Below, piece after piece: positions 25,799 through 35,383 of a DNA stretch of 64,000 bases. The position numbers and the translations under genes are program-made. The stretch covers positions 186,001-250,000 of the forward strand of contig NZ_JACHWJ010000002.1 of the NCBI RefSeq assembly GCF_014191305.1, written 5' to 3'. This stretch comes from Pseudoclavibacter helvolus (GTDB lineage Bacteria > Actinomycetota > Actinomycetes > Actinomycetales > Microbacteriaceae). The notes under the pieces are model-generated. The model saw nothing but the letters and a program-made list of their open reading frames with translations, did not search any database and was not told the DNA's origin. The number at the start of each line of letters is the position of its first letter. Positions within the stretch are counted from its first letter, which is position 1.

Positions 25799-26956
25799 TC
25801 AGCGGAAGATTCCTGCGCGGGCGAGCGAGAAGTGCGGGGCCGCGTGTGCGCGTCCCCGCGCGAGGTTCGCGAGCACCTCGCCGACGGCCGGAGCGAACTT
25901 GAAGCCGTGGCCCGAGAAGCCGGCGCCGACGACGATTGGTCCCGAGCGGTCGAGGACAAACCCCGAGTCCGGGGTCGTCGTGTAGGTGCAGCTGATGTCG
26001 ACGGCGGTTTCCGCATCCGCGCCGGGAACCCACTGCCGAACGTACTCGCGCAGCTGCTCGAGCTGGTCGGGGTCTGCGGTAAAGCTCCGCTGGTCGGGAT
26101 CGGTGACGGGGCCGACCCCGTGCCAGCCGACTTTGATGCCCTCGCCCGGCGTGTGCATCCCGTAGATGCCGGATGGCCACCACTCGCCGCCGATCGCTGC
26201 GCTGCGGTGGTTGAAGGAGGGGAGGAGCTCGGCTGCTGCGGCGAACTCCGGTCGAACGCTGAAGTGCGCCGGCTGCTCCTGCGTGACGACGAGCGGTGGC
26301 AAGGGCAGGTGCGCGCCGAGGAGCTTCTGCGTCCAAGCCCCTGCTGCGACGATGACGCGGCGGGCCTTGATCGAGACGGCCTCGCCCTCCGCTCCGAGCG
26401 CCGAGACGCTCACCTCATGGTCGGCCCGCGGCGTGACGTCAGTGACGCGCAGACCGTGCCGGACGATTCCGCCGTGAGCCGCCGTCTGACGATGCAGAGC
26501 GTTCACGGTGCGGTCGGCGTAAAGGCGACCGCCGCGGGGGAAGAACCGAACGGCGTCGTCAAAGCGCAGCAGCGGCCAGCGCTCTTGGGCGACCGCGGCT
26601 GGCAGCTCCTCGGAGTCGAAGGTGCCCGCCCGGTCGTCGTCATTGCCGGGTGCCGCAGGCCGAGACCCGCGGTCGATGAAGCCGATCTCGTCGAGGAGCA
26701 CGTCGCCTGAGTCGTCTTCGAGCTCCCGCCACAGCGTGTGGGCTCGGTTCAGGAGCTCGAGGTAGTGCGGTTCGGCGTAGACGGGGTTGAAGTTGCGGGT
26801 CGCGCCGTGGGATGCGCCGTGTCGATGGCCCGGCTCGTAGCGTTCGATGAGGGCCACGCTCACTCTGCGGCGCGCGAGGCTCCAGGCGGCGGATGCGCCC
26901 ATCACCCCGCCACCCACGACAACGACTTCGACGTCGATCTGCTTAGTGAGTGACAT
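25799..26956 (-). CDS. Monomeric sarcosine oxidase-like FAD enzyme
   Basis: 385 residues, the size of monomeric sarcosine/N-methyltryptophan oxidase. FAD fold VVVVGGGVMGASAAWSLARR, then HRHGASHGATRNF; the cysteine in SCTYTTTPDSGFVLD matches the covalent FAD attachment site of monomeric sarcosine oxidase, and GFSGHGFKFAPAVGEVLANL ends the fold. It oxidatively demethylates or deaminates a small secondary amine, giving H2O2. ATG at 26956 is chosen (GGGAGC upstream); a longer frame to 26998 adds 14 residues of poor support. Monocistronic as far as can be seen. Confidence 0.83.
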   Translation of the reverse strand: MSLTKQIDVEVVVVGGGVMGASAAWSLARRRVSVALIERYEPGHRHGASHGATRNFNPVYAEPHYLELLNRAHTLWRELEDDSGDVLLDEIGFIDRGSRPAAPGNDDDRAGTFDSEELPAAVAQERWPLLRFDDAVRFFPRGGRLYADRTVNALHRQTAAHGGIVRHGLRVTDVTPRADHEVSVSALGAEGEAVSIKARRVIVAAGAWTQKLLGAHLPLPPLVVTQEQPAHFSVRPEFAAAAELLPSFNHRSAAIGGEWWPSGIYGMHTPGEGIKVGWHGVGPVTDPDQRSFTADPDQLEQLREYVRQWVPGADAETAVDISCTYTTTPDSGFVLDRSGPIVVGAGFSGHGFKFAPAVGEVLANLARGRAHAAPHFSLARAGIFR

Positions 26957-27134
26957 GTCCGGCTCCCGTTCCGGCTGGCCCCGTGGCACGGGGAACATCG
27001 CCGGACGCTACCAACCCGAACGTCGTCGGGTCGTCGGGCTGCGTGCGGGAAGTCATCCGAGCACACGTGGCTTCAGAGTTCTAACTTCGGCTGCTTCTCC
27101 TTGATGTCGTGGGTCGTGAGTGGCGGATTCAGGA

Positions 27135-28337
27135 CTACCTCGCGGCGGCAGTCGCAGCTTCGGCGGGCTCCGCGGGTGCGGAGACCACGACCGGGTCTTC
27201 CGTTGCCGTTGCATCCACGGCTGGTGCCGGCGCAGGTGACGCCTCCGGTGCAGGTGCTGCCGCTGCCGCTGCTTCTGGCGCTGGTGCTGGCGCCGCACCG
27301 TCGTCGATCGGCTCGGCCGCGGACGCCAGGTGCGCGTAGTCGCCGAACGCGTCGATCTTCGCGCCCTGCTCGTGGAGGAGGGCCGTGAACTGTTCGATCT
27401 GCTCAGCCGTGAGGGGGCGGCGCCTGGCACGTTCCCGCCGCACGAGGAGATCGAGGAACTGCGCCTCGTCGGAGATGACTGCCGAGCGGTCTGCGGACGG
27501 GGTGAGCGATGCTGCGTCCGTGAGGACCTTTGCGGCGGCGTTGGAGTAGAAGACGCAGGTGTCGACGGTGATCACCTCGCCGAGGGCTTCTTCGGTGAAT
27601 TGGGCGAGCTGTGCCGCCTTGGTGAGTGCCTGCCTTCGCGGCGACGCGTCGCCGAGGTGGGTGATCACACGTAGGGTGCCGTCCGCAGGCTGGTTCGATT
27701 CGTCGGCGGAACCCGAGGCGCGGCTGCCGACGATCTGGAGGGCGAAGGGTGGGCGCAGTGCCGTGTCGTCGATGAGGTTCGCAAACGCGGGCTCGGCCTC
27801 GCCCGGACGCACGCCGTCGAAGATCACGCCGTCCCAGGTCCTGTGGTCGACGAGGAGCGCGCCGGCGTCAGTGAGCAGCACGTGGTCGAGCTGCACGACG
27901 TGACGGTTGGTGCTCATGCCCTGCTGGACGAGGATGAATGTGCGAGTCGCGAGAACACCGTTGAGCCCGAGCGTCGCGCTCGCCTGCAGGATGGCCTCGC
28001 GCGACACGAGCTCCGTCTCGACCGACCGCCTGGCTCGGTCCTTGAGGAAGTCGACGAGCATCCGGCGGTCTTGGAACGCAAGTTCATGTGCTGACGCGAG
28101 CTGCCCCAGCTTCGTCTCGGCTTCATCCAGCACCATCTGCTTCTGCTGTTGGAACTCCGAGTAGGCGCGCTCGGCCTCGGCGTTGAGCGCCTTCCGCTCG
28201 GCCTCCGCCGCGTTCTGGCGCTCCTCAAGCGTCGCCCGCCAGCGCTTGTTGGCGTGGCTCCGAAGTACGAGAGCGATGATGCCTGCGATTGCCGCCCCGA
28301 GCACAAAGCTCAGCGCAACCCACCCCTGAGTTTCCAT
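27135..28337 (-). CDS. Membrane-anchored coiled-coil protein with NERD-like domain
   Basis: 400 residues. One N-terminal membrane segment (ALSFVLGAAIAGIIALVL), a charged coiled coil (about 30-90, LEERQNAAEAERKALNAEAE), then a segment VVQLDHVLLTDAGALLVDHR that resembles the NERD nuclease-related domain, though the usual ExK lysine is not evident. From about residue 340 the chain is an Ala/Pro-rich low-complexity tail. Function unknown; NERD domains are linked to DNA processing. It is divergent from the ATP-grasp gene. Confidence 0.65.
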   Translation of the reverse strand: METQGWVALSFVLGAAIAGIIALVLRSHANKRWRATLEERQNAAEAERKALNAEAERAYSEFQQQKQMVLDEAETKLGQLASAHELAFQDRRMLVDFLKDRARRSVETELVSREAILQASATLGLNGVLATRTFILVQQGMSTNRHVVQLDHVLLTDAGALLVDHRTWDGVIFDGVRPGEAEPAFANLIDDTALRPPFALQIVGSRASGSADESNQPADGTLRVITHLGDASPRRQALTKAAQLAQFTEEALGEVITVDTCVFYSNAAAKVLTDAASLTPSADRSAVISDEAQFLDLLVRRERARRRPLTAEQIEQFTALLHEQGAKIDAFGDYAHLASAAEPIDDGAAPAPAPEAAAAAAPAPEASPAPAPAVDATATEDPVVVSAPAEPAEAATAAAR

Positions 28338-28516
28338 GGTTTCAGTACAGCACCGGCCGCCGACATTTCACGTGACCGCCGTGCGGGGAGTCCGCCAAGG
28401 AGGCCGGATGCGGGGAGTTTCGCGGGGAGTTTCCTCATGAATGTCCGGGTCGAGGATGCGACGTCGACTTCACTAGGCTGGCGTGACCCCGCTTTTCCCC
28501 TCGAGAGGATTTCCTC

Positions 28517-29728
28517 GTGCGAGTACTTGTCACCAGTTCCCGGAACACGTTTGCGCTTGACATCATCCGCAAGCTCGGCAGCACTGGGCACACGGTGTTC
28601 GCAAGCGACACGTACGAGGGAGCGATCGGCAACCACTCGAGGTATCTTGCAGGGCACATCGTGACGAATTCGCCGCGATTCAACACCGATGAGTTCATCG
28701 CAGACCTCGTGAATATCGCGGAAGAGCACAAGATCGACGTCATCATCCCGACGTTCGAGGAGGCCTTCTACCTCGCGGCCCGCGGCCACGAGCTCCCGGA
28801 CGGCACCAGCGTATTCACTGGCGGGTTCGAGCAGCTCGCACGCCTGCACGACAAGGCCAGCTTCAAGCGCCTCGCCATTGAGGCCGGCGTGCCCGTGCCG
28901 GAGACGATCGTGGCGAACAGCCCCGAGGAGCTGCAGTCGGCAATCGATAAGTACCCGAGGTTCTTCGCGCGCGCCGCGTTCTCGCGCGGCGGCGTGGGAC
29001 TGCTCACGAACACCGGACCGCTTGCCGGCAAGATGTCAGTCGAGGACGCAGTGCCCACGCCCAACCAGCCTTGGCTCGTGCAGCCGTTCGTGGACGGACC
29101 GATGATCTGCACGTACAGCATCGTCGTCGATGGCCGCGTGACGGCGCACTGCACCTACCGCGCGCCCGAGCAGTGGGCGCACAGCACCGGCATCTCCTTC
29201 GAGGCAATCGACAGCACGGAAACGCTCGACTACACGCAGAAGCTCGTCGACACCCTCGACCCGAACTACACGGGCCAGCTCTCGTTCGACTTCGTCGACA
29301 ACGACGGCGGGCTGTTCGCGATCGAGTGCAACCCGCGCCCCACAAGCGGCGTCATCCTGCTCGAGGCTGAAGAGGTCTCGGAGGCGTTCAAGGGCACCAA
29401 CCCGGAGACGTTCGTGGTCGCGCCCGGCGTCGAGCGTCAGGTGAAGCTGGCCGTGCTCGCGGATGCGTTTGCCGAGCCCATCAAGCACCTCCCGAAGTCG
29501 CTCCACGACCTGCTGCACGTGCGCGACGTCGGCGCCGGCTGGCACGACGAGCTCGCCATGCTATGGAGCCCGGCGACGATCGTGCACGGGGCCCAGCTCT
29601 CGCCCGGCGAGCGCAAGGAGCTGCTCGCGGCCCTCGGCGCGGACATCGTCTGGAACGGCGAGCCCATCGACGGGATGCTCCCCGAGGACCGCGAAGCGCT
29701 CGAGGCAGTGCACGAGCAGCGCGTCTGA
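28517..29728 (+). CDS. ATP-grasp enzyme of unknown substrate
   Basis: 403 residues. A pre-ATP-grasp Rossmann-like start (RVLVTSSRNTFALDIIRKLG) leads into an ATP-grasp fold with RFFARAAFSRGGVGLLT for nucleotide binding and FAIECNPRPTSGVILLEA for magnesium. The fold joins a carboxylate to an amine, thiol or phosphate through acyl-phosphate. It resembles carbamoyl-phosphate-synthase-like ligases but no partner gene identifies the product. GTG 28517 has GAGAGGA at normal distance; TAGGCT near 28474 is a likely -10. Ends in a strong terminator. Confidence 0.78.
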   Translation: MRVLVTSSRNTFALDIIRKLGSTGHTVFASDTYEGAIGNHSRYLAGHIVTNSPRFNTDEFIADLVNIAEEHKIDVIIPTFEEAFYLAARGHELPDGTSVFTGGFEQLARLHDKASFKRLAIEAGVPVPETIVANSPEELQSAIDKYPRFFARAAFSRGGVGLLTNTGPLAGKMSVEDAVPTPNQPWLVQPFVDGPMICTYSIVVDGRVTAHCTYRAPEQWAHSTGISFEAIDSTETLDYTQKLVDTLDPNYTGQLSFDFVDNDGGLFAIECNPRPTSGVILLEAEEVSEAFKGTNPETFVVAPGVERQVKLAVLADAFAEPIKHLPKSLHDLLHVRDVGAGWHDELAMLWSPATIVHGAQLSPGERKELLAALGADIVWNGEPIDGMLPEDREALEAVHEQRV

Positions 29729-29750
29729 AACTGACCTCGAGCTCACCTGA

Positions 29751-29796
29751 AAACGACGGTGGCCCGCCTCTTCAAAGAGGCGGGCCACCGTCGTTT
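29751..29796. terminator. Strong bidirectional terminator
   Basis: A perfect 21-base stem (29751-29771 with 29776-29796) and four-base loop TCAA, flanked by AAA and TTT so that it works in either direction. It separates the convergent ATP-grasp and PAP2 genes. Confidence 0.9.
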
Positions 29797-29827
29797 GTAG
29801 TCAGTCTGTGTCCCTGGGAGAGGAGCG

Positions 29828-30751
29828 CTACCTCTCGAGGTCCGTTTCCGTGCCGGTGCCGGTGCCGGTGCCAGCCCAGGTCGGTGCTGTGCCTGCTGAT
29901 CCTGACGGTGCTGCCGCCCCCGACGCCGCCCTGACCTGCCGCGCGTGCCGGTGCTCGCGGATGGACAGGTAGAGCCGGTGCGCGAAGATCACGAACGCGA
30001 GCCACGCGGCGCCGATGACCCAGCCGGCGAGCACATCCGTGAACCAGTGGTGACCCAGGTATACGCGCGAGAGGCCGACGGTGAGCGCGAAGAGCGCGGC
30101 AGCGAGCGCGATGAGCACCCGCGCGCGTCTCGTCTGCCGTCTGAGGATAAGCAGGTAGGCGATGACGCCGACCACGGCGACCGCATTGAGGGTGTGTCCG
30201 CTCGGGAACGACGCCGAGGTCTCGAAGGGCGGCACAGCCTCCGACTGCTCGGGCCGCACTCTGCCGATGAAGTTCTTGCCGACAACGGTCATGAGGAGCG
30301 ACCCGCCGCCCGCGGCGACGATGAGGATGACCGGGGTCCACGATCGGCGCCGGATGGAGAGCACAAGCAGTGTCGCGATCGCGATGATGGGCATGCCGAT
30401 CTGACCTGCGATGTCGGTGTATCCGGTGATGACGGCGTCCGCGACGGGGGAGCGCAGGGTGATCGCGTAGTCAAGCAACGGCTGGTCGAGGCCGGCGACC
30501 CCGTCCCTGTCGGTCACGGCCTCGTAGATCTCGGCCGCGAGCACGCTGAGCCCGACCACGATCGCCAGCCCGATCACGAGCAGCAGGATCAGCGCGCTGT
30601 TGGGGCCGACCTTGTCGCCGACGACTTGCACGCTCTTCTCGACGGCACGCCCCGCCTTCGACCGGGGCGGCCGCGGGGCGCGGTTGTCGATGGTGGTGTC
30701 CTGGGCGAGCTCGCCTCGGACTCCCTGGGTGGGGTCATGGGGGTGGGTCAC
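29828..30751 (-). CDS. PAP2-family membrane phosphatase
   Basis: 307 residues, about six membrane segments. All three PAP2 phosphatase motifs are intact: KNFIGRVRP, SFPSGHT, and SRVYLGHHWFTDV, so it should dephosphorylate a lipid phosphate or diphosphate such as undecaprenyl-PP or phosphatidate at the membrane. The C-terminus is a Gly/Thr repeat encoded by tandem GGTGCC units. GTG 30751 is chosen because TAGAGT (30759-30764, minus) lies six bases upstream: a leaderless start. Confidence 0.85.
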   Translation of the reverse strand: MTHPHDPTQGVRGELAQDTTIDNRAPRPPRSKAGRAVEKSVQVVGDKVGPNSALILLLVIGLAIVVGLSVLAAEIYEAVTDRDGVAGLDQPLLDYAITLRSPVADAVITGYTDIAGQIGMPIIAIATLLVLSIRRRSWTPVILIVAAGGGSLLMTVVGKNFIGRVRPEQSEAVPPFETSASFPSGHTLNAVAVVGVIAYLLILRRQTRRARVLIALAAALFALTVGLSRVYLGHHWFTDVLAGWVIGAAWLAFVIFAHRLYLSIREHRHARQVRAASGAAAPSGSAGTAPTWAGTGTGTGTETDLER

Positions 30752-30806
30752 CGCACCAACTCTAGGCGGGGCGGCTGAGGGGAACGCCGGGGGTAGTGAC
30801 GCCGCT

Positions 30807-31262
30807 TCAGTTGGAGTAGAGCCCCACGATGCGGTTCTGCTCCAGGATGGCGTGCGCGTAGCCCTCAAGGAACTCTTCGCGGGAGGGGATCCCCTCGACG
30901 TGGTGGTCGAGCGCGTAGACGGTGAAGAAGTAGTGGTGGTCGCCGTGGCCAGCCGGGGGTCGCGGGCCCATGTACTCGTTCTTGCCCGCGGTGTTCGCGC
31001 CGACGCGGACGTTCTCGCCGCCCACATCCACGGCGCCGTCGCGGGCCGGGTGGCCGTACACAACCCAGTGGGTGAAGCCGAGCGGAAGGGGCGCATCCGG
31101 GTCGTGCACGAGGAGCGCGAGCTCGACGGCCTCGGCCGGGACGCCGGTGATCTCGAGGCGCGGGGCGGCGTTCCCGCCGTCTGCGCTGAACTCGTCTGCG
31201 AGGCGGGTTCCGGGCTGGAAGTCGGGGCTGCTGATCTTGAGGTCGGCGATGTTGAGGGGCAT
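30807..31262 (-). CDS. YbhB/YbcL-type PEBP family protein
   Basis: 151 residues of the phosphatidylethanolamine-binding/Raf-kinase-inhibitor-like family. Ligand pocket motifs: LALLVHDPDAPLPLGFTHWV with the conserved DPDAP, then GPRPPAGHGDHHYFFTVYAL. Cytosolic; biochemical role in bacteria is poorly defined. The 12-mer GCCAGACTTGGC on the minus strand lies 75 bases upstream and may mark its promoter. Confidence 0.88.
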   Translation of the reverse strand: MPLNIADLKISSPDFQPGTRLADEFSADGGNAAPRLEITGVPAEAVELALLVHDPDAPLPLGFTHWVVYGHPARDGAVDVGGENVRVGANTAGKNEYMGPRPPAGHGDHHYFFTVYALDHHVEGIPSREEFLEGYAHAILEQNRIVGLYSN

Positions 31263-31435
31263 GGGTGTCCTCTGCGTTCGGGGGAGGGATGGACGTGCGG
31301 CGGCAGCTGTTCTGGCCGCGAGAGCACGCGTATCTCCGCCAAGTCTGGCAAGCGGGCCTCCGAAGTTCCTCGACCCTTCGGGTAACGTTGCACCCCGTTT
31401 GCCTTCCCCCGAGAGAAACGGACGTTCCCCGCGCC

Positions 31436-33430
31436 ATGAGCTCACGGGACACACCACCCTCCTCGCCCGGACCGCAGTCCCCGTCGTACGGACCGCAACG
31501 CAAGCCGGTGACGCGCATCATCCGGGAGGTGATCGACCCGGATCCGGTGCATCCCGCCCTCATCCCCGGCATCGGCGTTGAGGAGACGGGTCGCGCCTTC
31601 CGAACGAACTGGTGGGTGTTCGACGTCGCCGGTGCTGGCGTCGTCGCGGTCATCGGCTGGGCTCTCCTCGACCCGGCCAGCATCTCCGCGGTCGGCTCGG
31701 TGTCACTCGACTGGGTGACGGAGAACCTCGGCTGGCTCTTCTCGGCGCTGACCATCGTCGTGGCGATCTTCATGCTCGTCGTCGGCTACGGCCGCACGGG
31801 CGGGGTGCGACTCGGTGCCGACGACGAGAAGCCCGAGTTCTCGATGATGTCGTGGATCGCGATGCTCTTTTCCGCTGGCATCGGTATTGGGCTCCTCTTC
31901 TACGGACCGATGGAACCGCTCACCTACTTCCTCGCGCCGCCGCACGGTTTCAACGTGGAGCCGGGCAGTGTGGATGCGATGCACACGGCGATCGCCCAGA
32001 CGGTGCTGCACTGGGGGCCGATGGCGTGGGCCTACTACGCGCTCGTAGGTGGCGCTATCGCGTACGCGGCCTCTCGGAGAGGCCGACCTCCGCTGATCTC
32101 GGCGCTCTTCGACTCCGTTTTCTCTCGGCGCACGCAGGGCTGGTTTGGGCCGATGGTCGACATCTTCGCCATTCTCGTGACGCTCTTCGGCACTGCCGTC
32201 TCTCTGGGGATCGGCGCGTTGCAGATCGCTTCGGGCGTCGAGATGGTGACGGGGCTCGGATCGCTCGGCAATGGTTTCATCATCGGGGCGATCGCTGTGC
32301 TCACGGCCCTCTTCATTCTGTCCGCCGTGTCGGGCGTGAAGCGGGGCATCCGGATCCTGTCGAACGTCAACATGGTCGTCGCGGGCGTCCTGGGTCTCTT
32401 CGTGCTCATCGCCGGTCCGACGCTGCTGCTCGCGAACATCATCCCCGCCGCGGGCGTCGCGTACTTCAGCGAGCTCGGGACAATGCTGATGCGCAATGCC
32501 TCGATGGGGGACGAGACGGAGGTCTTCATGCAGGCTTGGACCACGTACTACTGGGCGTGGTGGGTGTCGTGGACGCCGTTCGTGGGCCTGTTCATCGCGA
32601 AGATATCCCGTGGCCGCACGCTGCGCGAGTTCGTGACGGTTGTCATCGTCGTGCCGTCAGCGGTGTGCCTCGTCTGGTTCGGGGTCGTGGGCGGCACGAC
32701 CATGTGGTTGGAGACGCAGGGGGCCGGCGTGAGCGGGGCCGGCTCGCCTGAGGCGCAGCTCTTCGCGCTGCTGGACGCGCTGCCGCTGGGGGCGATCACG
32801 AGTGTCGTCGCCCTGGTGTCGATCGTGATCTTCTTCGTCACTTCTGCCGACTCGGCCTCAATCGTGATGGGCTCGATGAGCCAGCAGGGTAAGGGCGAGC
32901 CGTCGCGCTGGGTCACCATCTTCTGGGGCCTCATGCTCGGCCTCATCGCCGCCTCGCTGCTGCTTGCGGGCGGGCGGGATGCGCTCTCGGGGCTGCAGGC
33001 GATCATGGTCGTCACGGCGTTGCCGTTCGCGTTTGTCGTGATGGGCATCATGTGGGCGTGGGCGAAGGACCTGCGCATGGACCCGTACATGATGCGTCGT
33101 CGCTACGCGAAGGAGGCCATCGACGAGGGCGTGCGTGCAGGCATCGCCGAGCACGGGGACGACTTCGTGTTCGGGGCGAGCGTCGTGGAGGCCGAGCACG
33201 GCGCCGGTGCGTGGCTCGACTCCGAGGACCCGGCGCTCACCGAGTGGTACACGGAAGCGACGACGGGGATGCTCGACGTCGTGAAGGCGGATGATGCGTC
33301 GGAGCGGGGTGCGTCGCCGAGCGAGTCGGAGGCGCAGGGTCGGATTGAGGCGCCGGCCGCGAGGGAGGCACTCGAGGCAGGTGAGACAGGACGAGATGCC
33401 GACGGCGATCCGGGCCGTGTCGAAGTCTGA
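31436..33430 (+). CDS. BCCT-family betaine/choline/carnitine transporter
   Basis: 664 residues with about 12 membrane segments between residues 60 and 560. The BCCT signature is WTTYYWAWWVSWTPFVGLFI, followed by AKISRGRTLREFV. The sequence SAGIGIGLLFYGPMEPL matches the segment-3 glycine motif of Na+-coupled betaine carriers. N-terminal 50 residues are Pro/Ser-rich and the C-terminal 100 residues acidic and low-complexity, as in osmosensing BetP-like proteins. It probably imports glycine betaine or a related compatible solute. RidA follows 108 bases downstream. Confidence 0.88.
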   Translation: MSSRDTPPSSPGPQSPSYGPQRKPVTRIIREVIDPDPVHPALIPGIGVEETGRAFRTNWWVFDVAGAGVVAVIGWALLDPASISAVGSVSLDWVTENLGWLFSALTIVVAIFMLVVGYGRTGGVRLGADDEKPEFSMMSWIAMLFSAGIGIGLLFYGPMEPLTYFLAPPHGFNVEPGSVDAMHTAIAQTVLHWGPMAWAYYALVGGAIAYAASRRGRPPLISALFDSVFSRRTQGWFGPMVDIFAILVTLFGTAVSLGIGALQIASGVEMVTGLGSLGNGFIIGAIAVLTALFILSAVSGVKRGIRILSNVNMVVAGVLGLFVLIAGPTLLLANIIPAAGVAYFSELGTMLMRNASMGDETEVFMQAWTTYYWAWWVSWTPFVGLFIAKISRGRTLREFVTVVIVVPSAVCLVWFGVVGGTTMWLETQGAGVSGAGSPEAQLFALLDALPLGAITSVVALVSIVIFFVTSADSASIVMGSMSQQGKGEPSRWVTIFWGLMLGLIAASLLLAGGRDALSGLQAIMVVTALPFAFVVMGIMWAWAKDLRMDPYMMRRRYAKEAIDEGVRAGIAEHGDDFVFGASVVEAEHGAGAWLDSEDPALTEWYTEATTGMLDVVKADDASERGASPSESEAQGRIEAPAAREALEAGETGRDADGDPGRVEV

Positions 33431-33538
33431 CGCGACCGCGTCCCGGATGCTCGGCGTCGTGGGATGCTCTCTTCTGGATATTGCCTGCCAGGACCCGCTC
33501 CCCGTGAGGAGCGTGCCTGCCCACATGAAGGAGCCCCC

Positions 33539-33910
33539 ATGACCGAACGCATCAACATCTCCTCCGGCTCGCCCTACGAGGCGACCGTCGGCTACTCGCG
33601 GGCCGTGAAGGTCGGCAACCAGGTCTTCGTGGCCGGCACGACGGCACCCGGTGTCGACGCTGAGGAGCAGGCGCGGGAGATCTTCGAGCGCATCGGCGCC
33701 GCGCTCGAGCAGGCGGGCGGGAGCCTGGCTGACGTTGTGCGCACCCGGGTCTTCCTCGTCGACATCGAGCGCGACTTCGACGCCGTCGGCGCGGTGCACG
33801 GCGAGGTATTCGGCGAGATCCGCCCGGCGTGCGCGTTCATCGGCACGGCTGGCCTCGTCGCGAAGGACCTCCTGCTCGAGGTCGAGGTCGACGCAGTCAT
33901 CAGCGCGTAG
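33539..33910 (+). CDS. RidA/YjgF-family deaminase
   Basis: 123 residues of the Rid family, which hydrolyses reactive enamine/imine intermediates made by PLP enzymes. Conserved arginine of the active site is in VVRTRVFLVDIERDF; the C-terminal glutamate is in LLEVEVDAVI. The pattern GYSRAVKVGNQVFVAGTT is the usual N-terminal half. ATG 33539 is preceded by AAGGAG at seven bases. Possibly co-transcribed with the BCCT gene. Confidence 0.88.
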   Translation: MTERINISSGSPYEATVGYSRAVKVGNQVFVAGTTAPGVDAEEQAREIFERIGAALEQAGGSLADVVRTRVFLVDIERDFDAVGAVHGEVFGEIRPACAFIGTAGLVAKDLLLEVEVDAVISA

Positions 33911-34008
33911 CGCGGGCGTGGCGCGGGCGTAGCGCGACGCGTTCCGTGTCGCGTTGGCGTCGGCGGCCTGGGCCCGAGCGTGGGCTCGGGCTCGGGCTCG
34001 TATCTTGA

Positions 34009-34120
34009 CAATTTAAGGGCGAAGTGGTTCGTCGGTTCGATGAGGCCCTCGAAGTTCCGCGGATTCCCGGGCATGTTTTCGCGGGGCGAAGCGGGCGGAG
34101 TCCACTTCGCCCTTAAATTG
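34009..34120. repeat. 19-base inverted repeat with long spacer
   Basis: CAATTTAAGGGCGAAGTGG (34009-34027) and its perfect complement (34102-34120) flank 74 bases. It occupies the gap between convergent RidA and hydrolase genes. The arms are AT-richer than the surroundings and begin with TTGACAATTT/AAATTG, unlike ordinary terminators here. A miniature element or a long-stem RNA are possible. Confidence 0.75.
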
Positions 34121-34137
34121 ACGAGAGGGTCACCGCG

Positions 34138-35328
34138 CTACGGCCGGATCGTGCTCTCGACGAGGGTCGCGGCGCCGAGGAGCTCCGGGATGCGCGCTGC
34201 GAGTCCTCGGCGCGGGAGACGGTTGAGCGCCGCCGCAGCCCCGGGGAGCGCGTGCTCTTGGCCGCGCACGAGCGCGCGGATCGCGTTGAGCAGCGCGAGC
34301 GGATGCGATTCGAGGGCTGAGTGGCCGTTCTCGATGTGCACGAGCACCGCATCCTGCGCGGTCGCGGCGATGCCTCGCGCGATGGGCGGCGGGGTGCGGA
34401 GGTCGCGCTTGCCGACAAGGAGTACCAGCGGCCACGGGAACTTCGGGGTCTCCGCCGCGAGGTTAAACGGTGCGCCCGCGAAGGCGGGGAAGAGGTCGGC
34501 GATCTCCGAGTAGGTGAGGGCGGGGTCGAGCGGCAGCCCGTCCGGGGTGCCGCCGTAGCCGAGCTCGCGGAAGCCGATGACGCCGGCGAGGTCGAACTCG
34601 TAGATGCCGGGGAAACGTGCGATGGAGCGGTCGCGGGTCGCGTACAGCTGCAGGGCACTCCAGGCGGCCGTGTGTGCGTGGTTGGCGCGCTGCCGCAGCA
34701 CCGGCAGGAGCAGCTCGTCGCCGCCGAGCTCGTAGGCGGCGCGGGCGACGTCGAGCAGGATGCGCGAGTCGACGCCCTGGTCGATGAGCGCGTGAGTCGC
34801 CTCGGCCGCGGCGGTGTCGGCATGCCAGAAGAGCTCGCGCACCGTGTGGCGCTCCAGGTTGAGCGACTCCGCGGACTGCAGGGCCGAGTCGAGCAGCATG
34901 CCGGCGACGCGCTCCGGGTAGCGTGCGCCGAAGGCCGAAGCGAGGTAAGTGCCGTAGGAGGCGCCGACGATGTGCGCCTTCGGAATGCCCTCGTGGTCGA
35001 GGACGGCAGCGATGTCGTCGATGACGTCGCTGATGCGCATCGCGGAGGTCGGCAGGTCACGCCCAGACGCGTCCGCGCGCGAGAACCCGATGCCGCGGTG
35101 CTCGACCATGATCACGTCGAGTCCGCCCTGCGAGGCGCGCCTGCGGAAGCCGAGGTAGGGGAGCAGCGACCCGAGACCGGGGCCGCCGGGGAGCACGACG
35201 ACGGGCGTGCATGCGCGAGGCCCCGTCCGCACGAACGTCAGGTCGAATTCGGGCGTCGACTCCGTGGCGGGGCGGCGCAGGCGACGCGCGTGCCGGTCGG
35301 CGAGCTGCGGGGGAATCTGCGGGGCCAC
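34138..35328 (-). CDS. Alpha/beta hydrolase, proline-iminopeptidase-like
   Basis: 396 residues. Oxyanion loop VVVLPGGPGLGSLLPYLG, nucleophile elbow GASYGTYLASAFGARYPERV, acid residue in LLVGKRDLRTPPP and catalytic histidine in IENGHSALESHP give a complete triad. The HGGPG-like loop and cap domain resemble prolyl iminopeptidases and tripeptidyl-aminopeptidase-like enzymes. Cytosolic, no signal peptide. GTG 35328 has TAACTT six bases upstream (leaderless). Confidence 0.8.
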   Translation of the reverse strand: MAPQIPPQLADRHARRLRRPATESTPEFDLTFVRTGPRACTPVVVLPGGPGLGSLLPYLGFRRRASQGGLDVIMVEHRGIGFSRADASGRDLPTSAMRISDVIDDIAAVLDHEGIPKAHIVGASYGTYLASAFGARYPERVAGMLLDSALQSAESLNLERHTVRELFWHADTAAAEATHALIDQGVDSRILLDVARAAYELGGDELLLPVLRQRANHAHTAAWSALQLYATRDRSIARFPGIYEFDLAGVIGFRELGYGGTPDGLPLDPALTYSEIADLFPAFAGAPFNLAAETPKFPWPLVLLVGKRDLRTPPPIARGIAATAQDAVLVHIENGHSALESHPLALLNAIRALVRGQEHALPGAAAALNRLPRRGLAARIPELLGAATLVESTIRP

Positions 35329-35383
35329 GCGCTCAAGTTAGCAGGGGAGGGCCGCGCCGCTTCTGGGGTTCGTGTCCCTGCGC

